Shown: piece by piece, positions 42,461 through 52,057 of the stretch
Numbering within the stretch: the first letter of the stretch is position 1
Layout: the number at the start of each line of letters is the position of its first letter
Source: Bacillus methanolicus
Lineage (GTDB): Bacteria > Bacillota > Bacilli > Bacillales > Cytobacillaceae
NCBI RefSeq assembly: GCF_028888695.1
Contig: NZ_PNFF01000002.1
Coordinates: 434,001-498,000 of the forward strand
Length of the DNA stretch: 64,000 bases
Direction of reading: 5' to 3'
Program-made: the position numbers and the translations under genes
The notes under the pieces: model-generated
The model's database searches: none
What the model was told of the DNA's origin: nothing
What the model saw: only the letters and a program-made list of their open reading frames with translations

Positions 42461-45094
42461 TTAATCAACATCAGAAGATGAATATTCAGGGTATCTTTCC
42501 CCTACTCTCTCTTCTAATAAGGCCAATGTTTCAGACAATATTTCCTCTGGCTCTGAATTGGTTAGACTATTGGCCCATATTTTATCTAACTCAGAAATAG
42601 ATGGATTACATAAATCTAAAAATTCCCCTTTATTTTGAGCCTCATTAATAAGTTGAACGATTGTCTCTTTATCAATCCCTTCAATCTTAGGAATTAATAA
42701 TTCTCCAATGCTGCCTTCCTCTAATTTTCTTGTACCTTCTTGGTCTTTTGCCATGCCTTCAAATTGGAGTTGTGAAAACATACTTAGCAGCCATGAAAAT
42801 GTAATCCACTTCTCTTCTAATGAGCCTCCGGTAACTTCAATAACATTAGTTGATATAAATGCTTTTTCTGTTGTAATAAAGACCCTCGCAAATCTTCTTA
42901 CATTGCGTGGAATTAATATTGTATGTTCATTCGTTACTTTTTTTCGTTCCCTGTTAATTATTTTACGCAATTCTTCTTTCGTTTTCATTTTCTTTCTTTG
43001 TTTCGTTTGTGCTAAGGCAGCTGCCTGTACTTTAATATATTCATCCAATATTTTTTCTAAAATTTTGTATTCTTTTGTTCCGGATATGAATGCCTCATCA
43101 CATGGAGCAAGGAAACGGACATCTGTGGTCGAAGAGTTAACAAAAATATGATCAACATCTTTTACCACCCTTAATGCAGGGTAGAGCCATTCTTCAGGTA
43201 CAATATCCTCTACTAAAGCCCAAAATTTGTTATTAGAATTTATAAATAATAAATCGGAAGCCCCTGCATTTCCAATTCTTCCTCTTTTTAAGTCATGAAT
43301 TTGAGATAATCTCTTACTTGTTGAAGCAATCGTGTTAACAATCCAATTATTAATACTTTCACCAATTGAAGTAAGGTTTCTCCACCCTTCTTCCACATTG
43401 TCCTGCAAATCATTTATATCCATTTCTCTTACCTCTACACCATAAGTAAGGGTATTTATGGAACGATCTGTTTTTAAATTATTTAAACCTTGCTTAAACT
43501 TTGTAAGATTTATGTTCGAAAGAGGAATTTCACTTTTAATTACTTTTACTTTATTAGACGTATTATTCTTTTTTCCTATTAGCACTACTGTATCTTTAAT
43601 TACATCTTGAAAAATGCCTTCACGCGGATACATAAAAATCATATTTAAACCAAATTCTTTTAATAGAAAGTTTCTTAAAGCCTTTGCTTCTTTACCTTTT
43701 GTTGTTAGATACTGTTTCGGAAAAACTACACTTATTACAGTATTATCAGCAGCTAGGCTTGAAACCAGTTCAAGGAACGGAGCTTCAATTCCAACTTGTC
43801 CAACATTTGTTTCGGAGTTTTTTCCATTAATATCATAGATTCGGGCTGCAACTTTCCTTTTTGTTAAGGGATCCTTTACTCCTGAAACATAAGGTGGATT
43901 CATAAGAATAACTTTTACGTTATTAAAATCACTTTTTTCAAGTTCACAAACATCTTTTCGAGTTACTAAAGGGGAATTTTCAGGTGAAACAACTGTTGGA
44001 AACATTAACCCCAATCTAATAGAAAGAAGTTCTGTGAAAAGCGGCTCCTTGTCATTCCCCCACAATTGTTTAGGGTTTAAATTCTCGAATCCTGCCTTGC
44101 TTGAAGATAGCAAGTTTCCACTTCCTGCAGCCGGATCACAGATTATTTCGTCTTCATTTAATTCTCTATCAAGGACATCTCTTGATAAAATAGCAAGAAT
44201 ATTAGCCAATTCCAAATCAGTTGGTACTAAACCTTCATGTTCTCTTCCTGCAACAGCAATGGAGTGAACCAACTCTGCCATTTCATCGCCGCTCATTGTT
44301 TTTTGCCCTAACTCTTCCAAATCCTCTAACATAGTGGCATTCCATATATCACTATTGTTACTAATAGGTAACGGCGGATCAATTAATGGACTAAAATTAA
44401 TCGACTTGATATTATCAATTAGTTTATTAGGCTTATTTTTATAATTTAATGCAGATCTCCATGACACTTTTCTATTATTGGCTTTCATGACACCCCTAAT
44501 ATATTCATATCCAGCAACAATTAAACTTTGATGCCATCGCTCTTGGTTTGATTTATTATTTTCTAATAAAGGAATGAAACTTCCGGTGAGTTCTTTATAA
44601 GAACCTGTGTCGTTTATTACAATTGTTATGATTTCCTCAAAAGCCTTAACCAATTTATGAAAGAAATCCATCGGCTGATCGGAAAAGGTTCCAACACGAA
44701 TGGGACTTGGCTCTATTATTTGTTGAGTTACAGAAGGTCTATGATTATCGTACCTAAATACATCAATTACCTCGAGATTTGTGATTGCATAGTACGGCTT
44801 TTCAACTTGCGTTCTGGCTTCCTGCACATAAGATTGTGCTTGAATTCTATATCTTGTACTACTGACAGCGAACGGTTTCCTTTTGACTTCAACAAATAAA
44901 ATATATTTGCCGGTTGACTTCCTTATCAATGCAAAATCTGCTTCAAGACTTCCAATTGTTTCATGGTGCTTTACTTCATAATCTTTATCTATTCCTAGAT
45001 TTGTTAATGCCTGATTTAATGCACTCTCACATATGGGATGAAAGACCTTCACTTCATCATCATCATAAATAGGCAATGTTGTAATTATGCTCAT
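42461..45094 (-). CDS. Nuclease-methylase fusion, type IIG-like restriction-modification enzyme
   Basis: ~877 residues. The N-terminus has a PD-(D/E)XK-like motif (EADFALIRKSTGKYILFVEVKRK, ~45-70). A helical linker leads to an N6-adenine methylase with DPAAGSGNLL (~315) and NPPYVSG (~400), and a C-terminal recognition-like region. Nuclease plus methylase in one chain is typical of type IIG and related enzymes. ATG 45094 (MSIITTLPIYDDDEV) is chosen, with AAAGGTGAG upstream. It is the last gene of a three-methylase operon. Confidence 0.75.
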   Translation of the reverse strand: MSIITTLPIYDDDEVKVFHPICESALNQALTNLGIDKDYEVKHHETIGSLEADFALIRKSTGKYILFVEVKRKPFAVSSTRYRIQAQSYVQEARTQVEKPYYAITNLEVIDVFRYDNHRPSVTQQIIEPSPIRVGTFSDQPMDFFHKLVKAFEEIITIVINDTGSYKELTGSFIPLLENNKSNQERWHQSLIVAGYEYIRGVMKANNRKVSWRSALNYKNKPNKLIDNIKSINFSPLIDPPLPISNNSDIWNATMLEDLEELGQKTMSGDEMAELVHSIAVAGREHEGLVPTDLELANILAILSRDVLDRELNEDEIICDPAAGSGNLLSSSKAGFENLNPKQLWGNDKEPLFTELLSIRLGLMFPTVVSPENSPLVTRKDVCELEKSDFNNVKVILMNPPYVSGVKDPLTKRKVAARIYDINGKNSETNVGQVGIEAPFLELVSSLAADNTVISVVFPKQYLTTKGKEAKALRNFLLKEFGLNMIFMYPREGIFQDVIKDTVVLIGKKNNTSNKVKVIKSEIPLSNINLTKFKQGLNNLKTDRSINTLTYGVEVREMDINDLQDNVEEGWRNLTSIGESINNWIVNTIASTSKRLSQIHDLKRGRIGNAGASDLLFINSNNKFWALVEDIVPEEWLYPALRVVKDVDHIFVNSSTTDVRFLAPCDEAFISGTKEYKILEKILDEYIKVQAAALAQTKQRKKMKTKEELRKIINRERKKVTNEHTILIPRNVRRFARVFITTEKAFISTNVIEVTGGSLEEKWITFSWLLSMFSQLQFEGMAKDQEGTRKLEEGSIGELLIPKIEGIDKETIVQLINEAQNKGEFLDLCNPSISELDKIWANSLTNSEPEEILSETLALLEERVGERYPEYSSSDVD

Positions 45095-45172
45095 ATGCCG
45101 AAAACTCACCTTTCTCTGTAGCCATTTTATTCAATATTTTACTATAAACAATAAGAAAAAAAGCGCCAAAGT

Positions 45173-46288
45173 TTATTTTGGCGCCATTGAATATGCATTA
45201 ATGGATTCCAACACTTTTTTAGCTAATGCTTCCGCTAATATAGGTGGAACAGCATTACCAACAATAGTATGTTTTCCTCTCTTAGTTGATGATTTTATTA
45301 TATAATCATCAGGGAAACTTTGTAATCTTAATGCTTCTCGAACTGTAATTAATCTTTTTTCTTTATAATGGATATTACAACCTACATTCGGCCTATTAAA
45401 ATGTGTATTTATCGTGTATGAAGGTTTATCCGGTCTTAATCTTCCATAACATGTGGTTCTTCCGCCAGTTTCTTTAAACTTTTTTATACGTTTCGATGGA
45501 ACTGAATCGGGAACATCCATATAGTTTCCACCAACTGGTATATGTTCTATAATTATTTTATCTAATTCACTTAAATTTGGGATAATATGTTCTGTAACAA
45601 ATTCTGCTCTATTATTTTCCCTCATTTTTATTTGATAAGCATTCGTTGGAGCGCTAATGTAATTTACTATTCCCGTTTGAGTTGGAGAGGATAAATCACC
45701 AAGTGCTTCTTCTACAGAAATCCATTTTAACTTGCCATCAATCCCCTCTTCATTGTGTGTTGGTAAAGGAAATTCAAAATCTATCCCTTCTCTAGTTCCA
45801 ACGAGAAATATTCTTTTTCTTCTTTGTGGAACTCCATAATCTGCAGCATTTAAAACATCCCATTTAACTTCATAGCCAATTTCTTTGAAGGCAAGTATTA
45901 ATTCGTCTATTACTAAGTTCCCGTCAGCTGTTTTTGCGGACTTTAACCCTACGACATTTTCAAACAGAAAGCATTTAGGGCGAAGTTCATTAATGATCCT
46001 TAAGTACTGCCAAACTAGTTGTCCTCTTTCATCATCAATTCTTCTTTTGCCAACAAGAGAAAATGATTGACAGGGAGGCCCTCCTATAACTATATCTGCT
46101 TTCGGAATATCTTTTTCGTGTATTTTTGTGATATCCTCCAGCACAATATGCTCTCCTAAATTTTCTTTATATGTCGACACTGCATCCTTATCTATATCAA
46201 TTGCCCAAATAATTTCAAATCCACTATTTTTAAAGCCTAAATCAAGTCCTCCTCCACCTGAGAATAGACTTACGACTGTTGGTGCCAA
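45173..46288 (-). CDS. Cytosine-C5 DNA methyltransferase
   Basis: 371 residues with the ordered C5 motifs: I SLFSGGGGLDLGF, IV GPPCQSFS with the catalytic Cys, VI ENV, VIII QRRKRIFLVG and X GNAVPPILAEALA. TTG start with GGAGG nine bases upstream; the previous stop is two bases away. It probably protects one strand of an asymmetric site together with the adenine methylases. Confidence 0.93.
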   Translation of the reverse strand: MAPTVVSLFSGGGGLDLGFKNSGFEIIWAIDIDKDAVSTYKENLGEHIVLEDITKIHEKDIPKADIVIGGPPCQSFSLVGKRRIDDERGQLVWQYLRIINELRPKCFLFENVVGLKSAKTADGNLVIDELILAFKEIGYEVKWDVLNAADYGVPQRRKRIFLVGTREGIDFEFPLPTHNEEGIDGKLKWISVEEALGDLSSPTQTGIVNYISAPTNAYQIKMRENNRAEFVTEHIIPNLSELDKIIIEHIPVGGNYMDVPDSVPSKRIKKFKETGGRTTCYGRLRPDKPSYTINTHFNRPNVGCNIHYKEKRLITVREALRLQSFPDDYIIKSSTKRGKHTIVGNAVPPILAEALAKKVLESINAYSMAPK

Positions 46289-46290
46289 GA

Positions 46291-47976
46291 TTATACGCCT
46301 CCATCATTTACTAATTCCAAATGACCGACCCTTTTACTTAATCGAGTGTTTAATCGAGTTTCTAATAGCTTTTCTAAATCTCTAACTTTACATTTAGTTG
46401 TCACGTATGGAAGAAGAAGCTTGTCTATTTCAGCAATAATTTGTATAGGATTTTCTTCTAAGGTATTAGATAATTCCTTTCCTAAATTCTCTAATAACAA
46501 TAAGTCATTCTTTTGGATCTTATATGGATTAATTATCTTTAAATCCTCAAGTTCATATTTTTGTATCTTCAGAAGTCCTTTGCCATGACTTCTTCCGATA
46601 TTTTCCATAAACAATGAAGTAATTCGACTATTTAAAATTGAAAAAAGGACATGTTTGTTTACATTAATTTTAGGATAAATCTCATAAAAGTTATCTCTGG
46701 CAATCACTTCAGATTGATTTAGAATGAATTTTTTTCTTTCACGTACGATATAACTAAATAAAATTGGTGCAACCTTTAAACCGCTTATATTAAACCATTT
46801 TTCAGGATTAGAAATAATTTTATTATATAGTGTTTTTGGAAGTCCACTGTTTAAGATCTCTCTCTCATACCTTTTTACATATGCCTTTATTTCTGGAGGT
46901 AATTCATTTTCTTTCTTATTTGTACTAAAAACATAGCTTTTCTTAACTACATTTTGAGTGGAATAGCCCTTGATATCCTTTGGACTACACAATATTTCTT
47001 TGAAAAAATCCGGATATTGATTTACGTAAGCAAGTGTATCATTTATAAAAAATTGATTATAGTTTGTAGTTAAACCTCTTCTTAAATCTGCTAGTTTCTT
47101 TAACGGTATCAAATTTTCCTTTAAATCAAACAAATCACTTTCACTAAATAGACTCAGCCAATTACTCTCTGAATTCAATACTTTATTTGTTTCTTTCCTC
47201 ACAAATAGTTTTTCATTATTGCTCTTTATTAATTTATCAAATGAATGAATTTCTTCTTTCGACAGTGATTGTTTTATATTTATTAGATGCGTATCGCTAT
47301 TTTCAAAGTAGTTTTCCTTCTTTAAATGGATAATGCAACTGTCAACGTCTGCATCAGGAAAAACATCTTTATTAAATTGGATGATTGATTTAACCCAAAA
47401 ATTACTTAAAATGAAATTCTTAAACGATCCTCCATATTCTGCAGCCATCCATGTATTGGGAACGATTGCAATAATTTCACCTTTATCTTTTAAAATGGAC
47501 CATGCCTTAATAAAAAAATATATATATAGGTTACTTCTTGAAGAAATTGAACAGTTTGTTAAAGGCAGCCGATTCAATATTTCATCTTTATTTAGGAATT
47601 TAGGCATATCCCTTTTTAGCAGTTCTTGCCTAATATAAGGCGGATTCATTATTACACATTCTACTTCCCCATGAAAATCAAAGAAGTCCATATTATATAG
47701 TTCAATATCAGGAAATCTTCCCTTTACTTTATTAAAAAGTTCTGGATCGATCTCTATTCCTATGACATGGTTGTTCATATGATCTGCATTGTTCCTTATT
47801 TCCTCCAAAAAAACGCCTTCTCCAAAACATGGTTCTAAAATTGTTTCAGGTTTTGAGCTTATTGCTAAAGATACCATTAGCTTAGCAACATCTTTTGGAG
47901 TAAATACTTGTCCAAGCAAATCTTTTTTATTGTAAACCTCTGATAGCCACTTGATTTCAGGATTAGATAATTTCAT
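46291..47976 (-). CDS. Eco57I-type adenine-N6 DNA methyltransferase
   Basis: 561 residues. It has GQVFTPKDVAKLMV (typical of Eco57I/TaqI-like methylases), SAM motif ILEPCFGEGVFLEEI (~45) and catalytic NPPYIRQ (~110), then a TaqI-C-like target recognition region. It is the first gene of the operon, behind a promoter that carries a palindrome. Confidence 0.88.
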   Translation of the reverse strand: MKLSNPEIKWLSEVYNKKDLLGQVFTPKDVAKLMVSLAISSKPETILEPCFGEGVFLEEIRNNADHMNNHVIGIEIDPELFNKVKGRFPDIELYNMDFFDFHGEVECVIMNPPYIRQELLKRDMPKFLNKDEILNRLPLTNCSISSRSNLYIYFFIKAWSILKDKGEIIAIVPNTWMAAEYGGSFKNFILSNFWVKSIIQFNKDVFPDADVDSCIIHLKKENYFENSDTHLINIKQSLSKEEIHSFDKLIKSNNEKLFVRKETNKVLNSESNWLSLFSESDLFDLKENLIPLKKLADLRRGLTTNYNQFFINDTLAYVNQYPDFFKEILCSPKDIKGYSTQNVVKKSYVFSTNKKENELPPEIKAYVKRYEREILNSGLPKTLYNKIISNPEKWFNISGLKVAPILFSYIVRERKKFILNQSEVIARDNFYEIYPKINVNKHVLFSILNSRITSLFMENIGRSHGKGLLKIQKYELEDLKIINPYKIQKNDLLLLENLGKELSNTLEENPIQIIAEIDKLLLPYVTTKCKVRDLEKLLETRLNTRLSKRVGHLELVNDGGV

Positions 47977-47988
47977 TCATAACATCCT

Positions 47989-48021
47989 TTAGGTTTTAAT
48001 CATTTCTTAATTATAACCTAA
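47989..48021 (-). promoter_or_regulatory. Palindrome over the -10 region of the methylase operon
   Basis: Minus-strand TTAGGTTATAAT and ATTAAAACCTAA form arms matching at 11 of 12 positions around a 9-base centre. The TATAAT lies in the first arm. It suits an operator for a self-limiting controller; no separate C-protein gene is visible. Confidence 0.5.
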
Positions 48022-48067
48022 GTATTTATTTCATTATGACCCTAAAGTAAATGCCATAACTTACAAC

Positions 48068-48083
48068 AAGAACATGTGTTCTT
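48068..48083. promoter_or_regulatory. Possible LexA (SOS) box
   Basis: AAGAACATGTGTTCTT contains GAAC-N4-GTTC, the core of the Bacillus LexA box. It lies ~95 bases upstream of the methylase operon start and upstream of its promoter palindrome. Confidence 0.4.
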
Positions 48084-48146
48084 AAATCATGTTACTAAAT
48101 AACACTAAAAAAAATAATGAGAAGGATAATAATATCCCCTCACTTA

Positions 48147-48170
48147 CTTATGATACGGCTCACCGTAACG
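48147..48170. repeat. ACGG-hairpin repeat, copy 2
   Basis: Contains TATGATACGGCTCACCGTAA after CCCCTCACTTA. The stem is ACGG/CCGT. It lies between the toxin gene's 3' end and the methylase promoter. Confidence 0.6.
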
Positions 48171-48227
48171 TTGGATAGGAAAATTAATAAAAGGTGTCCT
48201 GTTTGAAACACATTGTAATTTTTTGTT

Positions 48228-48554
48228 TTATTCCTGTAAGGCAAACAACTCGCGAAGATAATCACGACGTGCATGCAGTATACGGTAGATTATTACATTA
48301 TTATCTAACAGTCTGTAGAAAATTAGATAGGGGTGCACTACAATAAATCGATATCCGCGCTCAACAAGAGTATATTCCTCATCTGATAAAACCGATCCCA
48401 TATTAGGAAACTCTGCAAGCTTGCCAATTTGATTATTTAGCTTCTCCAGCATCATTTCTGCGGCGGAAAGATTATCATGCGATATATACGAGAATATCTC
48501 ATCCATATCGTCGACTGCTGCAGGGGTATATTTAATCTTATTCCTTTGCGCCAT
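48228..48554 (-). CDS. RelE/ParE-family toxin
   Basis: 108 residues of the ParE/RelE fold: YTPAAVDDMDEIFSYISHDNLSAAEMMLEKL, then RFIVVHPYLIFYRLLDNNVIIYRILHARRDY. ParE-type members poison gyrase and RelE-type members cut mRNA; the sequence favours the ParE group. It overlaps its antitoxin by 17 bases. Confidence 0.88.
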   Translation of the reverse strand: MAQRNKIKYTPAAVDDMDEIFSYISHDNLSAAEMMLEKLNNQIGKLAEFPNMGSVLSDEEYTLVERGYRFIVVHPYLIFYRLLDNNVIIYRILHARRDYLRELFALQE

Positions 48555-48810
48555 TAATCTTTCTCCGCATCATTTCTATAACTTGATCATGTTCAATCAA
48601 ATGAGCACCTTCATCAACCTGCTTTTCTGCAACCAACAGTTTTGATTGCAGTTTGATACGTGCCTCCATGCGTCGGTACGCTTCATAGCTCATGACAACC
48701 AGGTCGGCTTCCCCATTGCGTGTCAGCACGACCGGCTCATCAAGTTCATGGCAGTATTTTGAAAAACCATTATAATCATTTCGGATCGTTGTCGACGGCT
48801 TAATATTCAC
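48538..48810 (-). CDS. Phd/YefM-family antitoxin
   Basis: 90 residues: MNIKPSTTIRNDYNGFSKYC with the DNA-binding Phd N-terminus, PVVLTRNGEADLVVMSYEAYRRME, then a toxin-binding C-terminal helix. GTG start immediately after AAGGA, unusually tight, so the true start may differ by a codon or two. First gene of the pair and probably its repressor. Confidence 0.85.
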   Translation of the reverse strand: MNIKPSTTIRNDYNGFSKYCHELDEPVVLTRNGEADLVVMSYEAYRRMEARIKLQSKLLVAEKQVDEGAHLIEHDQVIEMMRRKINGAKE

Positions 48811-48977
48811 TCCTTGCAGCCCCTTTCACATATCATTATTCTAACTAAATTATATCATTTTTATATCATATATTCTATTCATGCCAACCATGCGTAACCG
48901 TAAAATAGTTCCCACCTATTAACCAAGATGACACTTTGAGATAATCTCTTCAAATCAATATTTGAGGAGGTTTTTTG

Positions 48978-49304
48978 ATGTCTCGAGCAGAATTGCGAAA
49001 AGAATGGGAACTTCGGATCGCTGAGTTTAGGGCAAGTGGACAGACCCAATCCAAATGGTGTGCTGACAATAATGTGAAGCTCCATCAATTAAAATATTGG
49101 CTTAAGAAAATTGAAAACACAAATCGGATCTCAGCACCATCACCTAAATGGGTCTCAATCACAATGGATGAACAATATGCCGAATCAAAAGACACTTCAT
49201 TATCCTTACAGATTAAAATAGGTCAAGCATCCATAGAGGTTAAACCAGGCTTCGACCCATCTTTCCTTGCGGAAGTCATCAGGACGTTAAGATCGCTATG
49301 TTAA
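48978..49304 (+). CDS. tnpA: IS66 accessory protein TnpA
   Basis: 108 residues. Helix-turn-helix segment RIAEFRASGQTQSKWCADNNVKLHQLKYWLKK is the IS66 Orf1 hallmark. GGAGG lies eight bases before ATG 48978. It overlaps tnpB by seven bases. Confidence 0.88.
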   Translation: MSRAELRKEWELRIAEFRASGQTQSKWCADNNVKLHQLKYWLKKIENTNRISAPSPKWVSITMDEQYAESKDTSLSLQIKIGQASIEVKPGFDPSFLAEVIRTLRSLC

Positions 49305-49654
49305 ACGAAACAATGATCGCGAATGTTTACCTCGCCCGAGGGAGTACAGATTTGCGCAAATCCATTGATGGATTGGCTGCGTTGGTGAAAGAAGGGTTTG
49401 ATCTAGACCCCTTTTCGCCTAGCTACTTTGTCTTTTGTAATCGTAATCGGGATAAACTGAAAATCCTTCATTGGGAGCACAATGGCTTTTGGCTCTATTA
49501 TAGACGTTTAGAGCGCGGAAAATTTCAATGGCCAACGGAAGAAAGTGATGTACCGCTAAAATTAAGCCGCCGCCAGTTCCGTTGGTTACTTGATGGACTT
49601 CCACTTGAACAGCGCCAGGCTCATCCTGAAGTTACCGCGAGGACAGTCATATAA
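49298..49654 (+). CDS. tnpB: IS66 accessory protein TnpB
   Basis: 118 residues, IS66 Orf2 family: VYLARGSTDLRKSIDGLAALV and LKILHWEHNGFWLYYRRLERGKFQWP. Required with TnpA and TnpC for efficient transposition. Confidence 0.92.
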   Translation: MLNETMIANVYLARGSTDLRKSIDGLAALVKEGFDLDPFSPSYFVFCNRNRDKLKILHWEHNGFWLYYRRLERGKFQWPTEESDVPLKLSRRQFRWLLDGLPLEQRQAHPEVTARTVI

Positions 49655-49730
49655 AATCATATTTTTTATTTTTTTATTTACACACCAATTTTTAAAAGGG
49701 ATTGATCAACATTTGTCGAATAGATAAAGT

Positions 49731-51314
49731 ATGAAAAAGACAACGAAAACACCCACCCAACCAACTGAAAATCTTCAAAAACGATGTGAATCCCTTGAAA
49801 AGCAAGTCGCTGAACTGACTGTAAAACTAAAATGGTATGAGGAACAGTTTCGCCTCAGCCAAAAAAGACGATTCGGCTCTTCAAGTGAAAAAACACATTC
49901 CGATCAACTAGAGCTTTCGCTCTTTAATGAAGCAGAGGTAGAAGCAGCCTCCAATTTAGAGGAGCCTGCTTCTGAAACCATTACCTACCGTCGTCGTAAA
50001 AAACGTGGTCAACGTGAAACGATGCTAGAAGACCTGCCTACGGAAACGGTTGAATACCGCCTTTCCGCAGAAGATCAGGTCTGTTCGTGCTGCGGTGGAT
50101 CTTTACATGAAATGAGCACGGAAGTGCGTCAAGAAATCAAAGTCATTCCAGCTGAAGTAAAAGTGGTTAAGCATGTCCGTTATGTCTACGCCTGTCGCCG
50201 TTGTGAACGTGAGGAGATCCATACACCGATTGTCACAGCGTCTATGCCGGCACCTGTCTATCCGGGCAGTTTAGCTTCTCCTTCAAGTATGGCGTATGTG
50301 ATGAGTCAAAAATATGTGGAAGGGCTGCCTCTTTATCGCCAGGAAAAGCAGTTTGAGCGATTTGGGTTTACATTATCCCGGCAGACGATGGCGAACTGGA
50401 TGATCTATGGCGCAGATCAGTGGTTACGTTTAATTTATGATCGGATGAAGGATCATTTACTTAAACAGGAGATTCTCCATGCGGATGAAACCACTTTGCA
50501 GGTGCTCCATGAACCAGGTCGAAAGGCAACATCCACTTCTTATATGTGGCTTTATCGCACTGGAAGAGAAGGTCCGCCGATTACTCTTTATAATTACCAA
50601 CAGACACGGGGAAAGGAACAACCTCGCAAGTTTCTGAATGGTTTCAAGGGCTACCTTCATGTGGATGGCTACTCTGGTTATCAAGGGATGCCTCATGTAA
50701 CCCTAGTAGGTTGCTGGGCGCATGCAAGGCGTAAGTTTGATGAGGCCTTAAAGGTTTTACCGGCTTCAAAACAATCCGCTTCGGTAGCTGCCAAGGAAGG
50801 GCTCAATTTCTGTAACCAACTTTTTGCGATTGAGCGTGACTTAAAGGATTTAACTCCTGAAGAACGCCATAAAAGTCGTTTGGAACGCAGCCGGCCAGTG
50901 TTGGATGCTTTTTCAGCATGGCTAAAAACGCAAAGGTCACAAGTCCTCCCAAAAAGCGCCCTTGGCCAGGCAATCCAATATTGCCTGAACCAATGGGATA
51001 AATTAGTGGGCTTTTTAAAAGATGGTCGGTTAGAAATCGATAATAACCGTAGCGAACGTTCAATCAAACCATTTGTAATTGGCCGCAAAAATTGGTTGTT
51101 TGCCAACACCACACGGGGCGCTCAAGCCAGTGCAACGATTTACAGTATTATTGAGACAGCTAAAGAGAATGACTTAAATCCATTTACCTATCTCACCTAT
51201 CTTTTTGAGAAACTACCAAACATGGATACTAAAGATAAAGATGCCTTGGATCAATTAATGCCTTGGTCATCAACGATCCCATTAGTTTGTCGAGTGTTTA
51301 AAAAGAATAATTAA
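49731..51314 (+). CDS. tnpC: IS66 transposase TnpC
   Basis: 527 residues. A coiled-coil N-terminus, a zinc-ribbon-like CSCCGG...CRRCE segment and a DDE core with [20 protein letters not shown] and [10 protein letters not shown] are visible. Full length for the family, so probably active. Confidence 0.93.
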   Translation: MKKTTKTPTQPTENLQKRCESLEKQVAELTVKLKWYEEQFRLSQKRRFGSSSEKTHSDQLELSLFNEAEVEAASNLEEPASETITYRRRKKRGQRETMLEDLPTETVEYRLSAEDQVCSCCGGSLHEMSTEVRQEIKVIPAEVKVVKHVRYVYACRRCEREEIHTPIVTASMPAPVYPGSLASPSSMAYVMSQKYVEGLPLYRQEKQFERFGFTLSRQTMANWMIYGADQWLRLIYDRMKDHLLKQEILHADETTLQVLHEPGRKATSTSYMWLYRTGREGPPITLYNYQQTRGKEQPRKFLNGFKGYLHVDGYSGYQGMPHVTLVGCWAHARRKFDEALKVLPASKQSASVAAKEGLNFCNQLFAIERDLKDLTPEERHKSRLERSRPVLDAFSAWLKTQRSQVLPKSALGQAIQYCLNQWDKLVGFLKDGRLEIDNNRSERSIKPFVIGRKNWLFANTTRGAQASATIYSIIETAKENDLNPFTYLTYLFEKLPNMDTKDKDALDQLMPWSSTIPLVCRVFKKNN

Positions 51315-51384
51315 ATCATAACTAAATCCCCATCTACTTATAGGTGGGGATTATTTGACGCTTACTTCATGCCAACCATGCAAT

Positions 51385-51654
51385 TGTAACCGCCAAGTAG
51401 AAATGAACACTTTCTTACCTAAAAATGCTGAATAAGATTGAACACTTTTTTCCAGTAGAGACGTGCACTTTATTTGGAGAGGCGGGCATGATAGCCTTTG
51501 TCGGCTGAGCCAGATTCATTGATATATCAGGCTTCCTGGCTAATAATCTTGCCCGCAGAGGCTCCAAGTAAAGTGACAAAATGCCAGCACTAACTTCCAG
51601 TAAAGTGTTCACTACTAATTAGCAAAATGTGTTCAAAGTTATCAGGCGGTTACA
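51385..51654. mobile_element. 270-bp IS21-like miniature element
   Basis: Ends TGTAACCGCC and GGCGGTTACA are a perfect 10-bp inverted repeat. Each is followed inward, after exactly nine bases, by TGAACAC and then a second TGAACAC, the repeated terminal sites typical of IS21-like elements. A 5-bp direct repeat GCAAT flanks it (51380-51384, 51655-51659). No transposase gene remains inside; the centre is the structured element at 51464-51577. Confidence 0.75.
51464..51577. ncRNA. Structured element copy A inside the miniature IS
   Basis: On the minus strand an outer stem CACTTTACTTGGAG/CTCCAAATAAAGTG encloses GCGGGCA/TGCCCGC and then two smaller stems (AGCCAG/CTGGCT and AGCC/GGCT), a branched shape. 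The same arrangement with compensating changes is present at 54112-54223. RNA or single-stranded DNA function is a guess. Confidence 0.5.
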
Positions 51655-51880
51655 GCAATGAATTATTAAATTGTACTTGTCATTCTTTCAGCAGACATAC
51701 TCTTTATTTTCTTAACATTCACCTTTAATAAAATTTTTATCTGCTACAGCTATATTGGTCCGTCAATCCTTCTTATGTCGCATTTATTAAGTACCATACT
51801 AAGAAAGCACTTTAATATAGTAGATGATAAGCGCCAGGCAAAAAGCACTGGATCTTTTACTTTAAATAAAACCCCGTTCA

Positions 51881-51904
51881 CTTATGATACGGTTCCCCGT
51901 GGTG
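51881..51904. repeat. ACGG-hairpin repeat, copy 3
   Basis: TATGATACGGTTCCCCGTGG after ACCCCGTTCAC. Followed by the hairpin at 51918. An ORF across it (51775-51975) is not supported. Confidence 0.55.
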
Positions 51905-51917
51905 ATTTGAGAGGCAA

Positions 51918-51954
51918 AAAATTAGCACTGGGATTTTATTTTCTCAGTGCTTTT
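51918..51954 (+). terminator. Hairpin with T-run, probably a relic terminator
   Basis: AGCACTG (51924) and CAGTGCT (51945) with a T-rich loop and TTTT after. No plus-strand gene precedes it now. Confidence 0.6.
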
Positions 51955-52057
51955 AATAACTTACTTAACGTGTGACAAGTTGATTTGGAATACAAACCCT
52001 AATTAAAGGAATTGTATTTGATCATAAAAGTAAACATGCATTTTAAAAAATTTATAC

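Larger units (their letters stand above)
48894..51365 (+). mobile_element. IS66-family insertion sequence, apparently intact
   Basis: Inverted ends GTAACCGTAAAATAGTTCCC (left) and GTAAGCGTCAAATAATCCCC (right, complement) match over ~29 bases with few changes. All three IS66 genes are present. It is flanked on both sides by TTCATGCCAACCATGC (48878-48893 and 51366-51381), twice the usual 8-bp duplication. Confidence 0.88.

Noticed and set aside
42461-47976. DISARM or BREX system
   Set aside because: No helicase, phosphatase (PglZ), DUF1998 or phospholipase D genes accompany the methylases.
51775-51975. 66-residue ORF
   Set aside because: No ribosome site, and it runs through the ACGG-hairpin repeat and a terminator-like hairpin.
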